Origin: Deltaproteobacteria bacterium
GTDB taxonomy: Bacteria > Desulfobacterota > Syntrophobacteria > Syntrophobacterales > Syntrophobacteraceae
Reading direction: 5' to 3'
DNA length: 64,000 nucleotides
Assembly (NCBI GenBank): GCA_021780695.1
Contig: JAJXYD010000022.1
Coordinates: forward strand, 62,001-126,000
Below are positions 35,676 to 45,053 of this stretch, in pieces. Under the pieces are notes generated by a model. It was not told where the DNA came from. It saw nothing but the letters and a program-made list of their open reading frames with translations, and ran no database searches. The number at the start of each line of letters is the position of its first letter. The first letter of the stretch is position 1. Made by a program: the position numbers and the translations under genes.

Positions 35676-36665
35676 TCATGCCTCAAGCCTTGCAAACCGC
35701 TCCCGGTATTCCCTTGGAGATAAGCCCGTCAGTTTTCTAAAAAGGCGCCGGAAGGAGTTGCTGTCTTCGTATCCCACCTGGCATGTAATCGCATCGACTG
35801 TTTCCTGGGTGGTTTCAAGCTTTTGCTTGGCCGCCTCTATCCTGAGCCGTTGCAGATAGGCCAGAGGGGAATCTCCCGTGGCTCTTTTAAAACGCCTTTT
35901 GAAATGGCGGGGGCTGATGCCAAGGTCTGTGGCCAGCTCGTCCAGGGAAAAGGTCTCCGTGAGGTTGCATTCCATATGCGTCTGGGCTTGCAGGATTTTT
36001 TGGTCTGTGTGATTTTTCTGAAAATCGAAGATAAAGTAGGGCGATTGGCTTCGCATCCCCGAATCAACCAGCAGGGATTTGGCGCAGCAAAAGGCCAGTT
36101 CCTCCGAGCCAAATTTTTTTATCAGGTATCGGCACAGATCCAGAAAGGAAGTCGTAGCCCCCGAGGTAATCAACCCGCCGTCTACGCAAAGAATCTTTTC
36201 CCGCTCCAGCTTCACCTCGGGGTAGAGTTTTTTAAAATGACGGGCGTATACCCAGTTGGTGGTAGCCGTTTTCCCGTTTAAAAGCCCCGTTTCGGCCAGA
36301 AGAAAAGTCCCCGTGCAGGTCGCCCCTATCAGGGTGTGTTTGGCGTACCGGCAGTGAAGCCAGGCCAAAAGCTCCTCAGAGACGTTTCCAATAAATTCGA
36401 AGGGCGGCAAAAAGGCCGGAAGCAGTATGAAATCGGTTTCCTCCACTTCCGCAAGTGAGCGATGGGGCTTAATCCAGACCCCACCGTAGCCAATGACCGC
36501 ATTGCCGTCGATACTGACAAGATCCCAGGAAAACAGACCCGCCGAATCTTTTTTGTCCTTTTCCAGGTTTTGGCGCCACAGGTTGGCCATGGCAAGAGCG
36601 TCCATGGGGCCGAAAATGCTCGACATCGAACAATTCGGGTAGATAAGCAGGGTTATATGGGCCAT
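35676..36665 (-). CDS. GlxA-type AraC-family transcriptional regulator
   Basis: About 329 residues from ATG 36665, which has AAGGA at good spacing; an ATG at 36683 lacks one. The N-terminal half is a DJ-1/PfpI-like domain with the nucleophile-elbow segment LIGATCTGTFLLAETGLLNG. The C-terminal 100 residues hold two helix-turn-helix motifs of the AraC type (FSLDELATDLGISPRHFKRRFKR and VDAITCQVGYEDSNSFRRLFRK with SPREYRERF). It is divergent from the Fe-S flavoenzyme and probably controls it. The inducer is unknown. Confidence 0.88.
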   Translation of the reverse strand: MAHITLLIYPNCSMSSIFGPMDALAMANLWRQNLEKDKKDSAGLFSWDLVSIDGNAVIGYGGVWIKPHRSLAEVEETDFILLPAFLPPFEFIGNVSEELLAWLHCRYAKHTLIGATCTGTFLLAETGLLNGKTATTNWVYARHFKKLYPEVKLEREKILCVDGGLITSGATTSFLDLCRYLIKKFGSEELAFCCAKSLLVDSGMRSQSPYFIFDFQKNHTDQKILQAQTHMECNLTETFSLDELATDLGISPRHFKRRFKRATGDSPLAYLQRLRIEAAKQKLETTQETVDAITCQVGYEDSNSFRRLFRKLTGLSPREYRERFARLEA

Positions 36666-36675
36666 CGGAATTTTC

Positions 36676-36725
36676 CTTCGCATGCGAAGATGTCATTTAT
36701 GGCATGGTATTTGTCGGATATGCCA
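36676..36725. promoter_or_regulatory. Palindromes between the GlxA-type regulator and the flavoenzyme
   Basis: CTTCGCATGCGAAG at 36676-36689 is a perfect 14-base palindrome directly before the preferred start of the regulator. TGGCAT (36700-36705) and ATGCCA (36720-36725) form a second spaced inverted pair. Either may be an operator for the regulator. The first also overlaps the alternative upstream ATG, which argues against that start. Confidence 0.45.
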
Positions 36726-36852
36726 CTTTATCTTTTCACTGTCAAACTCTAAAGTGTTTTGAATTCAAAACCGAAACCATGTGGGTAATATCCGGTTTCC
36801 AGATAAAAAATGCTCTCTTGGGTACATCAAATAAATATAAAGGAAATAGGAC

Positions 36853-38856
36853 ATGAAAGACCCGTTGTTTGAACCGATCACTATAGGCGCTTTGACCATT
36901 AAAAACCGAATCTATCTTCCGGCCATGCACCTTGCAATGGCTAAAAACTTCCAGGTCACCGACCGGTTGGTGGATTTTTACGCCGAACGGGCTCGGGGCG
37001 GAGCGGGTTTGATCGTTGTGGGAAATACGACAGTGGACGAGGTGGCAGGATTTGCTCTCTACATCGGCGCCCATAGCGATGATTTCGTGCCCGGACTCAC
37101 CCGCCTGGCAAGCGCCATCAAGGAAAACGGCGCCAGGGCCGCGGTTCAGCTAAACCATGCAGGCAGATATTCCCATTCGGCCCTTATGGGCGGCAAAAAG
37201 CCCGTAGCCCCCTCGGCCATTGCCTCGGCCCTTACAAAGGAAACGCCTGAGGAACTCGATAGGGACGGAATCAAAAAAATCGTTCAGGCCTTCGCAGATG
37301 CAGCCCTGAGGGTTAAAAAATGCGGCTACGACGCCGTGGAAGTATTAAACGGCACGGGATATCTGATAAGCGAGTTTTTATCCCCGGTTACAAACAAAAG
37401 GCAGGACGAATACGGCGGAAGCCTTGAAAACCGCATGCGCTTTGGCCTTGAAGTGATGAAGGCCGTTCGCGGGGCCGTCGGTCCCGATTTTCCTCTGCTG
37501 GCGCGCATGGACAACAATGATTTTATGGAAGGCGGCATGAGAAGCCCCGAACTGAGTCAATACGCCAAGCTCCTTGTCAGCGAGTGCGGAGTAAACGCCC
37601 TTTGCATCAAGGGAAGCTGGCATGAGGCGAGGGTGCCTCAGTTGACGGCGAATGTGCCTGCCGGGACCTATGCCTATCTGGCCGCAAATATTAAAAATCA
37701 GGTAGACGTGCCCGTGGTGGCCTGCCACAGAATAAATGATCCCTTTGTTGCCCGGGAGCTTTTGCGGGACGGCTATTGCGACATGGTCTCCATTGGCAGA
37801 AGTCTTATCGCCGACCCCTATTTTCCGGAAAAGGCACGTACCGGCCGAGAGAAGGAAATCGTGCACTGCATCGGATGCGGGCAGGGCTGCTTCGATAATC
37901 TGTTTAAGTTTCAGCCTGTTGAGTGTATGTGCAATCCCATGGCCGGGCACGAAAAAGACCGCGCCGTTGAAAAGACAGGCAAGCCCCAAAACATCATGGT
38001 GATCGGAGGCGGTCCGGCCGGAATGAGCGCAGCCCTGGCTGCCCATGCCAAAGGCCATAAGGTTAGCCTCTACGACAAGGCCGAGCGTCTGGGAGGTCAG
38101 CTTTTCGTCGCCGCCCTGCCTCCAGGCCGGCAGGACTTTGCAAATCTAGCAAGGGATCTCGCAACGCAAATTTCACTGCGTGATATCGATGTTCATCTAA
38201 ATACAACGGTGGATGAAGCGCTTCTCGGTGCCCAAAAACCCGATGCGGTGATTTTGGCTACCGGGGCAAAACCGCTTAATCCGCCCATTGCCGGCATTGC
38301 GTTACCCCATGTCGTCCAGGCCTGGGATGTGTTGGCCGACCGGGTGCAAACCGGAGAAAACGTGGTGGTGATCGGCGGGGGTGCGGTAGGAGTGGAAACG
38401 GCGCTGTTTCTAGCCGAAAAGGGCACATTGCCGGCCGAGGCCCTGAAGTTTCTTTTGGTAAACCGGGCGGAAAGCTGCGAGACCCTCTATGAGCTTGCAA
38501 CCCACGGATCAAAGAAGGTAACCATGCTGGAAATGATGAAACAGATCGGCCAGGGCATAGGGATAAGCACCAAGTGGGTGATGATGCAGGATCTGAAACG
38601 TTTTAGGGTAGACATAAAGGTCAACACCAGAGCCCTTGAAATCACCCAAGCGAGCGTAAAGGTTCAAACCGGAGACCAGATCGAAGAGATCAAGGCCGAT
38701 TCGGTGGTCATTGCCGCCGGAGCAGTGCCGGTAAACGAGCTGGCGCAGGTATTGGAACAAAAAAAGATTCCCTTTAAAATAGCCGGTGATGCCCGAAAAA
38801 TTGCCCTGGCCTTTGACGCGGTCCACCAGGGCCATGAGGCTGGGCGTACGATTTAA
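36853..38856 (+). CDS. 2,4-dienoyl-CoA reductase-like Fe-S flavoenzyme
   Basis: 667 residues, the three-part layout of FadH/old-yellow-enzyme relatives. The N-terminal FMN TIM barrel (NRIYLPAMHLAMA, VQLNHAGRYSHSALMGGKKPVAPS, YDAVEVLNGTGYLISEFLSP) is followed by the 4Fe-4S cysteines in CIGCGQGCFDNLFKFQPVEC and CNP, then an FAD domain (MVIGGGPAGMSAALAAHAKGHKVSLYD) and an NAD(P)H domain (VVVIGGGAVGVETALFLAEKG). The catalytic motif HGYLI of dienoyl-CoA reductases is NGTGYLI here, so the substrate may differ. It is 186 bases from the divergent GlxA-type regulator. Confidence 0.9.
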   Translation: MKDPLFEPITIGALTIKNRIYLPAMHLAMAKNFQVTDRLVDFYAERARGGAGLIVVGNTTVDEVAGFALYIGAHSDDFVPGLTRLASAIKENGARAAVQLNHAGRYSHSALMGGKKPVAPSAIASALTKETPEELDRDGIKKIVQAFADAALRVKKCGYDAVEVLNGTGYLISEFLSPVTNKRQDEYGGSLENRMRFGLEVMKAVRGAVGPDFPLLARMDNNDFMEGGMRSPELSQYAKLLVSECGVNALCIKGSWHEARVPQLTANVPAGTYAYLAANIKNQVDVPVVACHRINDPFVARELLRDGYCDMVSIGRSLIADPYFPEKARTGREKEIVHCIGCGQGCFDNLFKFQPVECMCNPMAGHEKDRAVEKTGKPQNIMVIGGGPAGMSAALAAHAKGHKVSLYDKAERLGGQLFVAALPPGRQDFANLARDLATQISLRDIDVHLNTTVDEALLGAQKPDAVILATGAKPLNPPIAGIALPHVVQAWDVLADRVQTGENVVVIGGGAVGVETALFLAEKGTLPAEALKFLLVNRAESCETLYELATHGSKKVTMLEMMKQIGQGIGISTKWVMMQDLKRFRVDIKVNTRALEITQASVKVQTGDQIEEIKADSVVIAAGAVPVNELAQVLEQKKIPFKIAGDARKIALAFDAVHQGHEAGRTI

Positions 38857-39008
38857 GACACTGTGCGGCCAAACCCTTTGGGATAATAAGGGATTTTGGG
38901 GCAAGAAGGAGAGCTCAGGGCGGGAAAATAGCGAAAAGATTACTATCATTGCGTCTTAAACGAGACAAAGGGCAATAAAACCGTAAATCCAAAAATAGGA
39001 GATGAGCA

Positions 39009-39221
39009 ATGAAGCTTTCAGTAGAATCGAAAATTGGGGAACTCTTTGATGATGCACGCAGCAAGGAAATCGTGGAAAAACACCTTCCGGGCTTATCCGA
39101 TCACCCAATGATTGGAATGGCGATGGGGATGACTCTTAACCAGATCATTCCGTTTTCAGGAGGACAAATTACTCCCGAAGCCATAGAGGCGATTGAGGCT
39201 GATCTGGCGAAGCTTTCATAG
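39009..39221 (+). CDS. Small conserved protein downstream of the flavoenzyme
   Basis: 70 residues: KIGELFDDARSKEIVEKHLPG, DHPMIGMAMGMTLNQI and ITPEAIEAIEADLAKL. The pattern of 'L(G)ELL.D...I.EKHLPG...P....A.GMTL.QI' recurs as a short stand-alone protein or as a tail of larger enzymes in other bacteria, with no function known to me. A strong ribosome site (AGGAGATGAGC) precedes the ATG. It follows the flavoenzyme on the same strand, so it may be an accessory. Confidence 0.7.
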   Translation: MKLSVESKIGELFDDARSKEIVEKHLPGLSDHPMIGMAMGMTLNQIIPFSGGQITPEAIEAIEADLAKLS

Positions 39222-39316
39222 TCTTGCCGCCGGTCCGAAGCGACACATCTCCCCCCTGCCCTTGCTGCCTGCTACCATATCCCGTTCCTTGCTTTGGGGG
39301 AGCACAAGCCCATCAA

Positions 39317-39353
39317 AGTGCGGGCCGTCTTCTTTTGAGGGATGGCCCGCACT
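39317..39353 (+). terminator. Rho-independent-type terminator after the small protein
   Basis: AGTGCGGGCC (39317-39326) and GGCCCGCACT (39344-39353) make a perfect 10-bp GC-rich stem with a 17-base loop, followed by a short pyrimidine stretch. It would end the flavoenzyme transcript. Confidence 0.65.
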
Positions 39354-39390
39354 CGCTCTTTCAGCCTCTTATGGAGGCTTACCCCCGCGC

Positions 39391-39437
39391 GGAGCAATCG
39401 GTAAATAGCGGGATAAGGCTATTCACCGATTGCCTCC
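39391..39437 (-). terminator. Terminator hairpin downstream of amtB (first copy)
   Basis: GCAATCGGTAAATAG (39394-39408) pairs with CTATTCACCGATTGC (39419-39433) with one mismatch and a 10-base loop; the flanks GGA/TCC extend it. It sits just past the amtB stop codon and could terminate from both sides. A partial third copy of ACCGATTGC follows at about 39441. Confidence 0.6.
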
Positions 39438-39463
39438 TTAACCGATTGCAGGGGAGTGGTTAC

Positions 39464-40777
39464 TTATTGCCCAAAAGTATAGCCCACCTCATCATGCTGG
39501 CTTAGATCAAGGCCTATCGATTCCTCTTCTTCGTCTACTCTAAGGCCCATGACAAGGTCTAACACCTTGAGGATGATGAAGGTCACCACAAAAGAATAAA
39601 TCCAGGCGCACACAACCGAGAGAGCCTGAATGCCTACCTGGCCGGGATGTCCGAAAAACAACCCGTTGGCGCCCGCCGGGTTTATCAAAGTGGTGGCAAA
39701 AAACCCGGTAAAAAGTGCGCCGAAAGTCCCGCCAACACCGTGCACGCCGATTACGTCCAGCGCATCATCATAGGCAAACCTGGGTTTGAGGCTGACTGCA
39801 GTGTAGCAGATTATGCCAACAAGCACCCCCAGGAGAAGGGCAGGCATAGGGCCTATAAATCCGGAAGCCGGCGTAATGCCTACCAGGCCCGCTACCGCGC
39901 CGGAGACAAAGCCAAGGGCTGTGGGCCTGCCCCTGTGGAGCCACTCGGTAAGCATCCAGGAAAGAGCCGCCGCGGCAGCCGCAATGTGGGTGACTACAAA
40001 AGCCGAAGTGGCAAGCGCTCCCGAAGCGACCGCGCTGCCGGCGTTAAACCCAAACCAGCCAAACCAGAGAAGCGCGGCCCCAAGCAGCGTCATAGTGAGA
40101 TTGTGGGGAGCCATGATCTCGACTTTGTAGCCCTTTCTTTTTCCGAGAACCAGGATGCAGGCCAGCGCGGAGACCCCCGAACTCACATGGACCACAAGGC
40201 CTCCGGCAAAGTCGAGCGCCCCAAGGTTTCTAAGCCAGCCTCCGGCGCCCCATACCCAGTGGGCAAGCGGATCGTAGACCAAAAACGCCCAGACGGTCAT
40301 AAACACGAGAAAAGTGCTAAATTTCATCCTCTCGGCAATCGCCCCCGAGATCAGAGCCGGGGTGATGATCGCAAACATCATCTGGAAGACCATATAGGCC
40401 TGGTGAGGTACTGTTGCGCCGTAATCGGCGTCGGGGCTCAGCCCCACATGGTTTAGTCCCAGCCAATGAAGATTGCCGATAAAATGGCCCACATCGGGGC
40501 CAAACGAGAGGCTGTAGCCGATAAGCACCCATTGAACCGAGATGATGCCCATGGCGACAAAACTGTGCATCATGGTTCCAAGAACGTTTTTGCGCCGCAC
40601 CATCCCCCCGTAGAAAAGGGCAAGGCCCGGGGTCATCAAGAGGACCAGGGCCGCGGAAGTCAGCAGCCAGGCCGTATCACCTGTGTCAATTTTTGCCGGC
40701 GAGGCGGCAAGCGCCAAAGCCGAGGGCGCAAAAGTTCCCAAAAAAACAAGAGAAAAAATTGCCGACAATTTCTTCAT
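39464..40777 (-). CDS. amtB: Ammonium transporter AmtB (first copy)
   Basis: 437 residues with a signal-like N-terminus and 11 predicted membrane helices. Family motifs include DTAWLLTSAALVLLMTPGLALFYGGMVRRKNVL, the conserved FQMMFAIITPALISGAIAERMKF, DFAGGLVVHVSSG (first pore His), LLWFGWFGFNAGSA and DDALDVIGVHGVGGTFGAL (second pore His). It conducts ammonium/ammonia across the inner membrane and is gated by GlnK. The glnK gene lies 68 bases upstream on the same strand, the classical glnK-amtB operon order. Confidence 0.96.
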   Translation of the reverse strand: MKKLSAIFSLVFLGTFAPSALALAASPAKIDTGDTAWLLTSAALVLLMTPGLALFYGGMVRRKNVLGTMMHSFVAMGIISVQWVLIGYSLSFGPDVGHFIGNLHWLGLNHVGLSPDADYGATVPHQAYMVFQMMFAIITPALISGAIAERMKFSTFLVFMTVWAFLVYDPLAHWVWGAGGWLRNLGALDFAGGLVVHVSSGVSALACILVLGKRKGYKVEIMAPHNLTMTLLGAALLWFGWFGFNAGSAVASGALATSAFVVTHIAAAAAALSWMLTEWLHRGRPTALGFVSGAVAGLVGITPASGFIGPMPALLLGVLVGIICYTAVSLKPRFAYDDALDVIGVHGVGGTFGALFTGFFATTLINPAGANGLFFGHPGQVGIQALSVVCAWIYSFVVTFIILKVLDLVMGLRVDEEEESIGLDLSQHDEVGYTFGQ

Positions 40778-40845
40778 TATATTACCTCTCCCACTGAACC
40801 TTTCTGATAAAAATACATTTCCTTATAAGGATACTACTTAAGAGA

Positions 40846-41645
<800 letters not shown>

Positions 41646-41984
41646 CTAGAGGGCTTCGTTTCCGGTTTCCTTGGTACGAATACGCACCGCCTCGTCGATT
41701 TTTGAAACGAATATCTTCCCGTCTCCGATCTTGCCCGTATAGGCGGCTTCTTGTATCGCATCCACGGCCTTCTGTGCGAGAGCATCGGGCACAACGGCCA
41801 TTAGATACAATTTTGGCACAAAATTAACGGTGTACTCAGCCCCCCTGTAGAGTTCCACGTGCCCTTTCTGGCGGCCGAAGCCCTTCACCTCGGTTACAGT
41901 CATCCCCTGAATGCCTAGCGCCGTAAGGGCTTCCTGTACCTCGGTAAGCCGGAAAGGTTTTATTACAGCCTCAATTCTTATCAT
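41646..41984 (-). CDS. glnK: PII signal transduction protein GlnK/GlnB (second copy)
   Basis: 112 residues, very similar to the first copy: [36 protein letters not shown] with the modifiable Tyr51, and [17 protein letters not shown] plus RIRTKETG. It is divergent from the second amtB, with about 390 bases between starts. As a PII trimer subunit it would gate the second AmtB; heterotrimers with the first copy are possible (inference). Confidence 0.95.
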   Translation of the reverse strand: MIRIEAVIKPFRLTEVQEALTALGIQGMTVTEVKGFGRQKGHVELYRGAEYTVNFVPKLYLMAVVPDALAQKAVDAIQEAAYTGKIGDGKIFVSKIDEAVRIRTKETGNEAL

Positions 41985-42375
41985 AATGTAAGCCCTCCCC
42001 TCCGTTATGGGTTAAAAACGATTCACTTTTGCAAATTCTATATTGGCACAATAACATAGATATGCCCTATATCGCTACTTTCGACTTTATTGTTCCGAAA
42101 ATAGCTGCATAAAAATACAATTTTGAAATTTTAGAATTTAAAGCCGAGCCGGAAGAACGAAAATATATGGACATTTTTGTCATATTATAAGTCTAAAATA
42201 CCCTTTAAAATACGAAAATGTATATTTTTTAAGATTTTAAATCAGGTATTGAAACAAAATTGTCTTTTACATCAAGGGGTTGATTTTTCAATGTCTTTCG
42301 GTACGAGCCTTGCTTATTCGAAAACGTGCTTTTCTTATTTTTAATTCTCAATTACCAAGGAAAGGTGTGTCGGCT
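41985..42375. other. Intergenic region between the divergent second glnK and amtB
   Basis: 391 bases, markedly AT-rich at 42100-42260, carrying the sigma-54 promoter at 42299-42314 for amtB. The AT-rich part could hold enhancer sites for an NtrC-type activator, but no clear palindromic NtrC box was found. Confidence 0.5.
42299..42314 (+). promoter_or_regulatory. Sigma-54 promoter of amtB (second copy)
   Basis: CGGTACGAGCCTTGCT fits TGGCACG-N4-TTGCW closely: GG at -24, ACG, four spacer bases and a perfect TTGCT -12 box. It lies 62 bases upstream of the preferred amtB ATG, as expected for nitrogen-controlled genes. Confidence 0.75.
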
Positions 42376-43677
42376 ATGGCTTTGAGGCTTTGGAAGACCG
42401 CATTTTTGCGGTCATCGATGATGGTTTTGACAATTTTATCCTTTTTCATGTGGGCTCATCCGGCTTTGGCGGCCCAAGCGGGTGTTGTAAGCCCCGCCGA
42501 CACTGCGTGGGTTCTGGTTTCCGCCGCCCTCGTCATGCTCATGCTCCCCGGCCTCGCTCTTTTCTACGGCGGCATGGTGCAGCGCAAAAATGTATTAAGC
42601 TCTCTTATGCACTCGTTCGTGGCCCTTGGGGTTCTGGGGCTTCTTTGGATTTTTGTGGGCTACTCCCTTTCTTTTACCAAGGGCAACTGGTTTATTGGCG
42701 ACCTTAGCCAGTTCATGCTTTTTCGAACCAACATCAACTCGGTGCACGGCACCATCCCAACCTACGCCTTCATGATGTTTCAGGGGATGTTCGCCATTAT
42801 CACCCCGGCTCTTATAAGCGGCGCGGTGGCCGAGCGCATGGATTTCAAGTCCTACCTCGCCTTTGTCATTCTGTGGTCTCTTCTTGTCTACTATCCCCTG
42901 ACCCATTGGGTGTGGGGCGGAGGATGGTTCCAGGCAGCGGGAGGGTTGGACTTTGCGGGTGGCCTGGTCGTGCATCTTTCGGCCGGAGCTTCCGCGCTTG
43001 CCATTACCTACATAATAGGCAAAAGAAGCGGATTTCCCCACGAGATGTTTGTCCCTCACAATCTCACCATGACCCTTCTGGGCGCAGGCCTGCTGTGGTT
43101 TGGCTGGTTTGGCTTCAATGCCGGCAGCGCCCTTGCGGCCAATGCGACCGCGGCCCTGGCTTTTACCGCTACGATGACCGCCGGAGCCGCCGGCGCATGC
43201 TCCTGGATGGTAATGGAGTGGTTAATCGTAAAAAAACCGAGCGCTCTGGGCTTTGCCTCAGGGATAGTTGCAGGTCTTGGGGCTGTAACCCCGGCCTCGG
43301 GATTTATTACCCCCGGCTACGCAATGATCATCGGCATAGTCTCAGGGGTAATCTGCTTTTTCGGAGTCCGGATGAAGTTTAAGCTCCACTATGACGATGC
43401 GCTGGACGTGGTTGGCGTACACGGTCTGGGAGGAGTATGGGGGACGCTGGCCACGGGGCTTTTTGCCACCGTGGGGGCCGCGGGTCTGATAGCGGGAAAC
43501 CCCAAACAATTGCAGATACAGGCCATCGGCGTAGTTGCCGTGGGACTGTATTGTATCATCGTCACTTGCCTGATCGCACAGGTCCTGAAAGTAACGATCG
43601 GCGTAAGAGTTGCCGAGGAAGAAGAATTCTCCGGACTCGATGAGCAACTTCACGGAGAGGTGGGCTACAGCATTTAA
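42376..43677 (+). CDS. amtB: Ammonium transporter AmtB (second copy)
   Basis: 433 residues from ATG 42376 (AAGGTG upstream; the frame opens at 42280, inside the promoter). It has a signal-like hydrophobic N-terminus and the same transporter motifs: ALFYGGMVQRKNVL, FQGMFAIITPALISGAVAERMDF, DFAGGLVVHLSAG, LLWFGWFGFNAGSA and DDALDVVGVHGLGGVWGTL, with both pore histidines. It is followed by a strong bidirectional terminator. It probably acts with the divergent PII protein. Confidence 0.96.
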   Translation: MALRLWKTAFLRSSMMVLTILSFFMWAHPALAAQAGVVSPADTAWVLVSAALVMLMLPGLALFYGGMVQRKNVLSSLMHSFVALGVLGLLWIFVGYSLSFTKGNWFIGDLSQFMLFRTNINSVHGTIPTYAFMMFQGMFAIITPALISGAVAERMDFKSYLAFVILWSLLVYYPLTHWVWGGGWFQAAGGLDFAGGLVVHLSAGASALAITYIIGKRSGFPHEMFVPHNLTMTLLGAGLLWFGWFGFNAGSALAANATAALAFTATMTAGAAGACSWMVMEWLIVKKPSALGFASGIVAGLGAVTPASGFITPGYAMIIGIVSGVICFFGVRMKFKLHYDDALDVVGVHGLGGVWGTLATGLFATVGAAGLIAGNPKQLQIQAIGVVAVGLYCIIVTCLIAQVLKVTIGVRVAEEEEFSGLDEQLHGEVGYSI

Positions 43678-43693
43678 AACGGCCATTGAGAAA

Positions 43694-43747
43694 CCAAAAG
43701 AGCCCGCAAAGAGAATACAATACGTTCCCCTCTGCGGGCTCTTTTGG
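43694..43747. terminator. Bidirectional terminator between amtB and prfB
   Basis: CCAAAAGAGCCCGCA...AGAG pairs with CTCT-GCGGGCTCTTTTGG, about 18 bp with one bulge, flanked by A-run and T-run, so it works from either strand. Confidence 0.85.
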
Positions 43748-43844
43748 GGCCATGGAAGCTTTAAAACACCAAGCCGCGGGGCCTGGATAATTTCACACGG
43801 GAAAACCGACAGGCTTCATCGGGCCCCTTGCTTTGGGGACAAAG

Positions 43845-44991
43845 CTAAAGCGATCCTCCGCCGTTTGCGGGCGCGTTTTCCCTGCCGTTCATCGAGCTTA
43901 GCAGGTATGCCTCTATAAAGTCGTCCAGTTCGCCGTCCAAAACGCTATCCACGTTTCCCTTTTCAACGTTTGTTCGATGGTCCTTTACCAGCCTGTAGGG
44001 CTGCAATACATAGGATCTTATCTGACTGCCCCACGCGATGTCATCGAGATTGTCGTGGGTTTGCTGCATCTGGGCCTGCTGCGCACGCTTTTCGCGCTCG
44101 TAGAGTCTTGCCCTGAGGATCTTAAGGGCTATCTCGCGATTTCTGTGCTGAGACTTCTCGTTTTGGCACTGCACGACAATACCGGTTGGAAGGTGAGTGA
44201 GGCGAACAGCCGAGCTGGTCTTGTTGACGTGCTGGCCTCCGGCCCCGCTTGCCCGGAAGGTATCAACTCGAAGATCGGCCTGCTTAACTTCTATCTCTAT
44301 CTTGTCGTCAATTTCGGGAAATACCAACACAGCGGCAAACGATGTATGCCTCCTGCCGCTGGCGTCGAAGGGAGAAATCCGCACAAGCCTGTGCACGCCC
44401 GATTCGGCTTTTAGCATACCATAGGCATGAGAGCCCGAAACCGTGAAGGTAACGTTCTTTACCCCCGCCTCTTCACCTTCCTGAAGGTCGATCATATCGA
44501 CTTTCAGATTTTTTCTCTCGCACCAGCGCAGATACATTCTAAGGAGCATCTGGGTCCAGTCCTGGGCTTCGGTGCCTCCGGCTCCCGCGTTAATGCTAAC
44601 GATGGCGTTTTTGTCATCGTTTTCATCACTTAGCATCTGCCAAAGTTCCATCTCCCTGTATTTTGCCTGAAGTTCCTTCAGCTTTCTTTGAACCTCCCGA
44701 AGATTTCCCTCGTCTTCCTCCTCGACCGCCATATCGAAAAGCAGTGCGTTGTCATCGATCTCCGCGGCCAGATTGCGCCAGGAAACGATAACATCGTTGA
44801 GCTCCGAGCGCTCCTTTAAAACATCGCGGCCGGCCTCGGGATTATCCCAGAAGTCCTTTCGGGCCATAAGCTTTTCGAGCTCCGCCGTCCTGGCCTCTTT
44901 GCCCGAGATGTCAAAGATAGCCTCCCAAGGTCTGAAATCTTTGAGAAAGCTCCTTAATCGCAGTCTTTAGTTCGGAAACATCAATATTCAT
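43845..44991 (-). CDS. prfB: Peptide chain release factor 2 with programmed +1 frameshift
   Basis: About 381 residues in two frames. Translation starts at ATG 44991 with a GGAGGA site and reads 26 codons (to ...QTLGGYL) until an in-frame TGA at 44911-44913. The context GGGAGG-CTAT-CTT-TGA-C is the classical prfB slip site: an internal Shine-Dalgarno, then a CTT that slips +1. Reading resumes at GAC (44912) to 43845. The second frame carries the tripeptide SPF (RISPFDASGRRHTS) for UGA/UAA recognition and GAGGQHVNKTSSAVR with the GGQ that drives hydrolysis. It is autoregulated by RF2 level, as known for the family. Confidence 0.96.
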
Positions 44992-45053
44992 CCGGGCATC
45001 CTCCTCATGGAAAACAAATTTTGGCAATTTTAAATTATCTTTTCACTGCTCTT

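Noticed and set aside
39647..40456. 269-codon plus-strand open frame opposite amtB
   Set aside because: It is the mirror of a strongly conserved membrane transporter; low-complexity residue mix and no family similarity.
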